Assembly: GCA_010093705.1 (NCBI GenBank)
Contig: MU006090.1
Span: forward strand, 1,081,817-1,145,816
Length of the DNA stretch: 64,000 bases
Direction: 5' to 3'
Source: Patellaria atrata CBS 101060
Taxonomy: Eukaryota > Ascomycota > Dothideomycetes > Patellariales > Patellariaceae
Both the position numbers and the translations under genes were made by a program. The notes under the pieces were generated by a model, which had not been told where the DNA came from, made no database searches, and saw nothing but the letters and a program-made list of their open reading frames with translations. Positions 53,503 to 64,000 of the stretch are shown piece after piece. The stretch's first letter is position 1. Every line of letters starts with the position of its first letter.

Positions 53503-54237
53503 ATGGAGACTGTCAAAGCCATTTTCTGGAAACCCGATCCAGAAGCGCAGGTCTGCCTCCCCACACCAGCGCCGGTTACCTATGACGACTACTAACCTTG
53601 CCATCAGAAACGGAAGTGTAATGCACTCGTTCGTAGCAATGTCCGGAAGCTCGATCGGGATATACAGCAGCTCAAAACCCTCGAAATGAAGACTAAAAAC
53701 TTTATCCTTCAAGCGTCCAAACGCGCCCAAAGAAACCCCTCTCAAGCAAAGCAGGCCGGTCAGGAGACTAGGATATTCGCAAGAGAGCTCATCAGAGTCA
53801 GAAAGCAGAACGCTCGTTTGCAGACGAGCAAGGCCCAGTTACAGAGCGTACAGATGCAGGTTAATGAGGCATTTTCCGTGCGAAAGATCGAGGGTAGCAT
53901 ACGGGCGTCAACGGGCATCATGAAGGACGTAAACAGTCTCGTACGCCTTCCAGAACTCACCGGAACTATGAGAGAGCTTAGCCAGGAACTGGTCAAAGCT
54001 GGCATTATTGAAGAGATGGTGGGCGATATGATGCCCGACGACGAACTGCTAGAAGGGGAAGATGAAGAAGCTGACGCAGAGGTCGACAAAGTTCTAGGCG
54101 AGATCCTCAAGGACAGACTACCTACTCAGAAGCCAGTGGACAACCTCCCGAATCAACCGGAAGAGGAAGAGGAAGAAGAGGACCAGGAAGAAATGTTGGC
54201 CCAAATGAGGGGAAGACTCGAAGCCTTGAAGAGCTAA
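53503..54237 (+). CDS. vps24: ESCRT-III subunit VPS24 (CHMP3)
   Basis: Two exons, 53503..53550 and 53608..54237, 57-bp intron with a CTAAC branch site; 225 residues. The start METVKAIFWKPDPEAQKRKC and the basic helix RSNVRKLDRDIQQLKTLEMK match VPS24, followed by KQNARLQTSKAQLQSVQMQV and LVRLPELTGTMRELSQELVK. The acidic C-terminal half ends EEMLAQMRGRLEALKS, a MIM-type helix for VPS4 binding. VPS24 assembles with SNF7 and VPS2 on endosomes for multivesicular-body sorting and in other membrane scission events. Length and order of elements are complete. Confidence 0.95.
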
Positions 54238-56199
54238 CGACGATCAGATTACTTGTATCCTCACGTTTAAGACGAAACCTTCATTCTGAAATCACTTGGG
54301 TAAGGTTCATGGCGTAATAGAGGCGTATCGGCGTCTAGGCGTTCTAAGAATATCCTCTGTTAATAGATGCAGAAGAATGGTACCTGGTTCCCGTGGCTTT
54401 CAAACCACCTCTTTTTCTCAAGTTTATGAAGATCTAGACTACGCTAACGCGATAGAGGTAGTGAGAATCCTATGTATAGAGCATTACCTAATAGGATATA
54501 TTATATGGAGGGCTCTGCTTTTCTTTTCATCTTTACAGGAGTCGTACCGGACCTAAATCTTCTTGCATATCGTACAGCATGGATATACTACATGAAATGG
54601 ATATGTACTTCCGCTTCTGTACGGATCTAGGTGTAAGGACTGAGGTATGTTCTTCGTGTCTCTCAAACTGCGATAAAGGAGTTTTTCCGCTATGGCATTT
54701 ATTTGTAGGGAGTACAGTACTAGTAGTACAATATACAACCATGACATATATCCTATCCATTTACGCTCGACGCAATTGATGCTTATGTCATTAATGTGTC
54801 TGCTTATTCCAGTTAAGAATTCTTTTTGGGCACCCTTTAGCGTCCATATATTGAGCTGGAACCCCTTAATGGAAGCCTTGCTGCTGTGCTGCTGCAGTCA
54901 GCACCCACGCGATCGCAGGCAGAGTATTCCCAAGGCCTACCCGAAATATTTATTGCCACGCAAAACGAGTTGATTATTTCGAATACTTATAACTAAGTAT
55001 TAGCATTTCTTGTATATAAAGATTTTAGTACCATTCGATAGATCGTATCGGAATTAGCTACCAGAAGTCTCTCAAAGATAATTCTCGAGCTCTGCGTTGG
55101 ATTAAGATCAAGTTAAACTCAGCCTATTTTAGTGGTTTTGGTGATTGCGGCAGGCAATTTTTCGGGTAGGTCTTGTCCGTAAGTTGCCAATCATGACGAT
55201 GGTTAGATCAATATTTGTCCGCATTTAAACTCGATATGGCTTAAATATCAATCATTCAGCGGGTGATTCCTCTGAATTTCTCTCTGTGGCTTGCCCATGA
55301 TGCCTTTTGGTGTTGGAGTCTTGGAGAGCAATTTCTAGACCTCTCGGTGCATTCTTGGATCTTCCTTGGCGCTCACCTTGATTCAACCACCACCCCCTTC
55401 GCCAACCTATGCCGTCAGCGCCTCGAAGCCTTTTCTCTTTCTTGTCTTCAAGCAGCTCGCCTCTTATCGCTGTGCCGCTATTGAATTTTTCTGCATAACA
55501 AAGCTCTTTGATGGGGAATACAGTAATATCCTTTGCCACGCGAGCACGCGATCATTCCTCCAATTAGGGAGGTGTAAAAGTAGCCCCAGTCGTGTTCACT
55601 TTTGGAGGACAGAGGATTGAGTAAGGGTTGCTATTATTAATGTAGATTCCCTTCATCATTCGGTAGGACAAAATGCTCGACTATTTTCTTATACATGCGA
55701 TATATCGCAGCGAGTCCATCCTTCATTATCTTCTTCATATCAAAGTCTATAGTAGTCTGCCCTGGTATTTCTAGCACCGTAGCACGCGATGACCGATTTC
55801 GAAGCGAAGAGCTGAACCTGGTGGCCGGTTGTTAATTCATGTGTCTCGTTCTGGATTCCCGCTTGTGGCTGAAAGTCTACCGCGTCTGTCATAGTCTGCT
55901 CCATCGCACACGCTTTATCCACTCATAAACTCTGATTAAAGTTGATCAGGGGTCAGTTTTGGTATTCTGATAACTCTATTTTTCTTCCCGACGCTTTGAC
56001 AGCCCGATCATCTCACACATCCTGCCCTACGGGGCTGTAGTCTATAAACTTCTAGGTTAGACTTGATAACATCTCAGCACCCTTAAGGAGGGATTTCCCA
56101 ATCCTATGCCCAGTCTTCAGACTTCAGTTTTCGTCTCACCCAGTCGTTCCCTAATGTCTTGAAGAACTGTCTCTCGTTAAATCTGTCTTTTTAGTCATC
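54238..56199. other. 2-kb gene-poor region
   Basis: No gene is recognised. Overlapping frames at 55252-55620 on both strands have no known features. A TAGTAGTAC/AGTACAGTACTAGTAGTAC run lies at about 54711-54730. Sequence is A/T-rich between 54960 and 55230. Confidence 0.45.
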
Positions 56200-59100
56200 A
56201 TGCATATATCATATCTTTATCCCGCTGTGTTATTACAGCTGCTCGTTACCTTAATAACCGCAATAGCACCTTCTGATTCCTACAGAGATGCGGACCTTGG
56301 GCAGTCATCCTACCTCGGAGGGGATCATAACATGGACCCTTCCGTGGTGGACAGCCCTCAGTTCGGACAGCTTTGGAAAGTGGCAATGAATCCGAAAGAA
56401 AAGGTAAGGATTCATCTCGATTGCGCTCTAAAAAGGCTCGACGGGGACATAAGACCCTGCATTCATTGCTAAGACACTCGTCACTGATTGGAGTAGTTTT
56501 ACGCAAAACCGCTCGTCTACACTCCCCCGTCCACAGGTGTCCAACTAGTTTTTGTGGCTTCATCTCAGAATTGGATCAGAACTTTGAACGCTAAGACGGG
56601 TGCTATCATCAAAACGCGTCAACTTGGAAACCCGTTTCTACAGACGGAAATGCCCGGCTGCGGCGACATCCCAGAGTCCGTCTATCTCCTATTACAGATT
56701 GAAAGACCTCACTGACATTTTTAGTACGATTGGTATCACCGGAACACCCATTATAGATCCAGCGACTGACATTGCTTATTTCTATGTCAAAACCTACATC
56801 CCGTAAGCCCCCGATTTTTAATACTAGGTATCTTTTCTAACTCATATTAGAAATTATCGAGTTCCTGGTACGAATGGCCTTTTCAACGGCGTCTATTACT
56901 TCTATGCGGTCGATATTAAAACACTGGAGAATATCCCAGGATACCCCATTCTCGTCGATGGTGTCGTAGCTGACAATGATAAACGTAAATATTTTGTCGG
57001 GGGCACGATTTTGCAACGTCCCTCTTTAGTTCAAGTTGGCAACCGCATATATACGGGATTCGGCGGTCACTGCGATAGATTCAACTACACGGGACACATC
57101 GTCGGTGTGGATATCAATGCTAAGAAAGTCGTGGCTAATTGGGTGGTTGAAGCCGGTCCAGGTTCACCCGCCTCCACTGATTATATGTACGGTGCTGGAG
57201 GCGGAGGAGGCGTTTGGCAAGGAGGTATTCCTTTGGCTGTGGATGGGAACCGCTTGATGTTTGTTACCGGAAATGGTGCCGGACACGAGAATCTGGGGTC
57301 ACCTGCTTCTGGCCAAAGTGGATGCCAGACCCTTGGGGAAGCTGCTATAACACTGGAGATTCAATCAGACGGCAAACTTGAAGTGCGCGATTACTTCCAA
57401 CCTTACGATTATATTAATATGGATGGCGGAGATCAAGATTTCGGCTCTGGTGGTATCAGTCTTTTGGACCCAACCGTGTTCAAAGGAACTGGTGTTAGAC
57501 GTATGGCTCTCACAAGCGGCAAGAATGGCAAGATATATGTCTTGAACGCGGATAATCTCGGCGGTTACAAACAAGGTCCTGGTGGAACTGACCTTGTTCT
57601 GCAAACAATTGTTACAAATCAAGCTGTGTTTGGAGGGTCCGGATCTTATCCACTAGAGGGTGGATACTTCTATTCTACGCCAGTTGGCTTACCGACGTCT
57701 GCATACAAATTAGGACATGACGGTTCTGGCAAACCCCAATTTACTCTCGCGGGTGTCTCGCCTGAGAGATCCGCTGGCCGTGTCGGAGTCGGTGTTCCCA
57801 CGATAACAACTTACAAGGGACGAGCAGGAACCGGAATCTTGTGGTTAACCGACCCAGATGGGGGTCTGCGTGCTTGGTATGCTGTACCAGGTCCAGATCA
57901 AAAACTAAAGCCCATCAAACTCCCGCAAGTCAAAGGGGCGAACAAGTTCCAGAGGCCTGTCTTCGGAGACACCAGATTGTACGTCACCGATAACGAGGGA
58001 AGTCTTTACTGCTTAGGGTCCCCTGTTAACTTACCTCTAAACTGTACATCAGTTGATTTTGGTGATGTGCCTTTGGGTTCTTCGAAAACCATGAATGTTA
58101 GTTGCAAGGCCATCATAAACATAAGCTCTGTCAATGGTATGACCACTGGCGATCCAACATTCGTAGTTAAAAACTCTTCTCTACCGCAGGGAGCAGTCCC
58201 TCAAGGAACGGTCTTCACCTTCCCTGTCACCTGGGATCTCACCAATACTACTGTCAGAAACGATGCTAATGCTAGCTACGGAACGACACTCCCCGGTGTG
58301 AAGAGCACACCTCTTACACTCCTCACGACCAATGCTGTTGCAGGTTATGCGACAGTATTCCCTTTGAGTCTGACTGGAAACCAAGTCTCTCAGAGTGCTT
58401 ACCTTAGTTTAACGCCTATCACGGTAGATTTTGGTGGTATCGTGATAGGCGACGAGGGAGAAGCGGAGACAAACTCACTAACTTTCACTATTTCAAACTT
58501 GGGCCGCGCTCCAATGACCGTCTTAGGATATGCCTACACGGATGACGAGACTGATGAACCTGACGCTGATTTTACCAACTCCACGATGACCGACGGAGTG
58601 TGGGACCTTGGTGAAGGGTTTTCCTCCGAAAATTTACCAGAGCTCGGAACTATACTTCAAGCAGGAGAGTCAAGGTCAGTACTCGCAACCTTCGAGGCAG
58701 TAGAGGGGACTGGAGAGTACTTGGCGTACTTCTTCATATATACAGACGGTGGCAACGCCTTCACGATTTTAGAAGGATCCGCATCTACCTCGCCAATTGC
58801 CAGCCTTCAAGTCGGCACCGAGGAAGGCGGTTGGCAACCTGAAAGTGACATCACCATAAGGTTTGGACCCGCAAATCAGGGGCAAGAATTCCGTCGCAAA
58901 GTCCGCCTTTGCAACAAGGGTGGTTCAACTCTTCTGATAACGAAATCGAAACCTCCCGTGGGTATAATCAGATCCGAATACCCAACGATCGATCTTCACG
59001 AAGGCCAGAGCATTCCTGTCAGTGGTTGTGGCAATGCTACCGTCATCTTTAAGCCACCTTACGGTCCTCTCAACCAAAATGATCGTCCTGTGGACGACAC

Positions 59101-60532
59101 GTGGACTCTCAATACCGATGACTTAAACTTCGGAGTGCACCAAATACTAATGACCGGGACTGTAAAGAGTCGTATCGGAGGACCAACATATCCGAATGGT
59201 ACTGCCCGCTATCAATACCTTGGATGTTATCAAGAAGGCGGTCCGACCAGGTTGTTACCCGTAGCCGGATATCCCAGTGGAGCGAATGACAATGCTAAGT
59301 GTATTAACGCCTGCTTTGCGAAAGGGTATGCATTCGCTGGCACAGAGTATCGCAAGGAGTGTTGGTGCGGGAATGGCCAACCTCCAGCAGGATTATACCA
59401 TCCGGAGGCTCAAGGTAGATGTAACTATGAGTGCACATCGGACGCCACACAACCTTGCGGTGGTGACAATGGGCATATCAGTGTTTACTACGACTCCACG
59501 AAATTCGTTGCCAATGCATCGACATACGATCCAAAAGCACCTGGTCAAACGGGTCCTGAGACGGTGCAAGAAATCGGAGACTACAAGTACGTGGGATGTT
59601 ATTCGGAAGTTCCAGGCCAGAGAGCACTTACCGGCAAAACGGTCACTGTCCCGGCAAACATGAACTCTATCGGCTACTGCATGGCTGGCTGTACGGGATT
59701 CAAGTACTTCGGTGTGGAGTACAAGAACGAGTGTTATTGCGGTAATACTATCTACCAGAGCGCAACGTACGTCCCGGGCGATGATCCAGATTCCACCGGC
59801 TGCAACGCCATCTGTGCCGGCAACCAAACGCAGTACTGTGGCGGAGGCTGGAAGCAGAACATCTACCAGCTTAAATCGACGTTGCCGAGCACATCATCAT
59901 CCATTAGCAGCGCGAGTAGCACGCTGTCTTCGAGCAGCTTTTCCTCATCACTTGGTTCCTCCAGTATAACCACCCCCTCCCTTTCTTCCAGCATACCCCC
60001 CACACTCTCAAGCACAACCACCACCTCCCTCCCAACCAGCACCAGTACCCAAACCACCTCCTCCCCGCTCACGACCATGACCACCCTCTCAACCAGCACC
60101 TCAGCCAGCACCTCGACCTCGACAACCCCAACCTCAACCCGCGTCCACGTGCCCCGCATGTCCCCCTGGACCCGCATCGGCTGCTACGCCGAGATCTCCC
60201 GCTCCGTGCGCGCCCTCAACAGCACCGCCACAAACACCGACCTCATGTCCGTCGAGTACTGCGCCAACTTCTGCGCCGCCTACGCCTACATGGGCATGCA
60301 GTACGCGCGCGAGTGCTACTGTGGCAACGGTATCAACCCGCAGAGCAAGGAGCTCACCGCGCTCGAGGGCAACCCCCCTGAGGTCGGCGGCTGCAATATG
60401 CCGTGTAAGGGGAATACAAGGCAATTCTGTGGCGCGGGGTATAGGATCGAGATGTATAAGAAGGACGAGGTAGTGACTCAGAGGAGGAGGAGTTGGTGGA
60501 AGGATGAGCGGGGGGAGTGGGTCAGGGGATGA
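56200..60532 (+). CDS. secreted beta-propeller protein with ASH-like and three WSC domains
   Basis: Four exons, 56200..56403, 56497..56675, 56725..56802, 56851..60532; 1380 residues. A signal peptide is likely (YLYPAVLLQLLVTLITAIA). Residues to about 580 resemble a quinoprotein-like beta-propeller (IGITGTPIIDPATDIAYFYV; GGGVWQGGIPLAVDGNRLMF; KIYVLNADNLGGYKQGPGG). Two Ig-like ASH-type segments follow (CTSVDFGDVPLGSSKTMNV; TVDFGGIVIGDEGEAETNS). WSC domains lie at about 940-1035, 1064-1160 and 1260-1362, each with the expected cysteines (GCYQEGG..CINACFAKGY..CWCG; GCYSEVPG..CYCG; GCYAEISR..CYCG). A Ser/Thr-rich stretch (1163-1250), probably O-glycosylated, separates the second and third. No C-terminal membrane span is present, so this is not a WSC stress sensor; a secreted, carbohydrate-binding wall protein is more likely. 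Confidence 0.85.
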
Positions 60533-61310
60533 TGGGCTCGTGTTCGCTTGATGGGATTTCTTTTTTTGGGGGATTTGTTGCTCTACTTCTAATAGCGATC
60601 TGTTTTCGAAGGTTTTTTTTTTTTCTTTACTTCAGACCTTCGGCGCGGTTATGTGCATACCCCCTTTTTCGTTAGGTCCGCTACATCATGTCATTTCTGT
60701 ATCAGAGTTTGGAGTATTTGTCAAGAAGGGCGTATGTACGTGAAAGGAATGTAACTGAGATGTCTACCTTCGCTTATGTCTAAAGGTATGGGGATAAGGA
60801 TATAGGGAAATAATTCATAAATCCTAATATTTTTCACCACCAGCTGGATTTCCAGACCAACTTCCGAAGTCCGCATGATCAAGGAATCTTAACATTCATT
60901 ATCATCTTAATTGTTATTTTTTGGAGCGCTCCTTACACAAAAGTTCCCCCAGGAAGAAAAACAAGAGAAGAAAAGGAATCTGAGGTGCAAATATGGCCCC
61001 CGCTTCCATTGCACCTACTCAGCATGCACCACTTCCCAATCCCTACAGTGCAGCAAATGTAAACATCAATCATCTGCGACTAAAGTCGTATGCCGAACGC
61101 GTCGCGATGCTAATATAAGAGCTCGCCTTCAAAGCATCGTGTTAGTCGCGTCAAGACACTCCATCATCACCCTGACCGGCTCCGCGGTCGTATACCATTC
61201 CATCCTAAGGTTCCTTGTACAAGTACATCGTAAGAATTCAGCGCGGGGGACGGTCGATGAGACGACCAGCGCGCAATTGTCGGTTTCGTAGAACGAGCAA
61301 AAGGTCTAAT
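60533..61310. other. convergent intergenic region
   Basis: Between the stops of the WSC protein and PKC1. T-rich 3' sequence occurs near 60560-60625. A 126-codon plus-strand frame at 60911-61291 has no recognisable product. Confidence 0.5.

Positions 61311-64000
<2,690 letters not shown>

Noticed and set aside
59393-60424. Minus-strand open frames of 96-144 codons antisense to the WSC region
   Set aside because: They arise from the repetitive Cys- and Ser/Thr-rich coding sequence on the other strand.

Overview
The window is a 64 kb piece of a filamentous ascomycete (Pezizomycotina) genome. The evidence is the gene style: 25 intact or near-intact protein genes on both strands, many short introns (mostly 44-90 bp, GT..AG, often with a CTAAC/CTGAC branch site), and fungus-specific families (HET-C, Zn(II)2Cys6 regulator, MpaB-type oxygenase, WSC-domain protein, MED19, fungal CorA-like and BTB proteins). 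A leotiomycete-like fungus is my guess from the accessory families, not something the sequence proves. All multi-exon models were built by hand from reading frame, splice signals and family conservation; phases were checked to sum to whole codons, except for the CorA-like gene, where one junction is unresolved.

Layout. 0-10 kb: cyclin C (SSN8), Ca2+-regulated mitochondrial carrier (SCaMC/SAL1 type), RING/TRAF-type zinc-finger protein, SYN8-like Qc-SNARE, elongin C, an O-methyltransferase. 12-20 kb: MED19, ERCC1/RAD10, a Zn2Cys6 regulator, an MpaB-family oxygenase. 20-28 kb: dipeptidyl peptidase III, a decayed BTB gene, exosome subunit RRP42, a candidate 64-residue gene, a mitochondrial-type membrane protein. 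28-32 kb is gene-poor and ends in the long pyrimidine-rich leader of an IME2/MAK-type kinase (32-35 kb). 36-40 kb is accessory: a CorA-like membrane protein with a suspected frameshift and a small two-module cysteine-rich protein. 40-54 kb is dense again: a 786-residue fungal protein of unknown function, ORC6, HET-C, an unknown two-TM protein, a TilS-type tRNA lysidine synthetase, HSP10, p23 co-chaperone and VPS24. 56-64 kb: a secreted beta-propeller/ASH-like/three-WSC protein converging on PKC1, whose 5' end lies outside the window.

Functionally most genes are unlinked housekeeping: transcription (cyclin C and MED19 are both Mediator-associated), DNA maintenance (ERCC1, ORC6), RNA processing (RRP42, TilS), protein folding (HSP10, p23), trafficking (SYN8, VPS24). 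HSP10 and the TilS gene share a 303-bp divergent promoter with a three-unit heat-shock element. No transposon, LTR element, tRNA, rRNA or CRISPR array was recognised. The most novel-looking item is the small cysteine-rich gene at 38.9-39.5 kb, built of two similar Cys/His modules on separate phase-0 exons.
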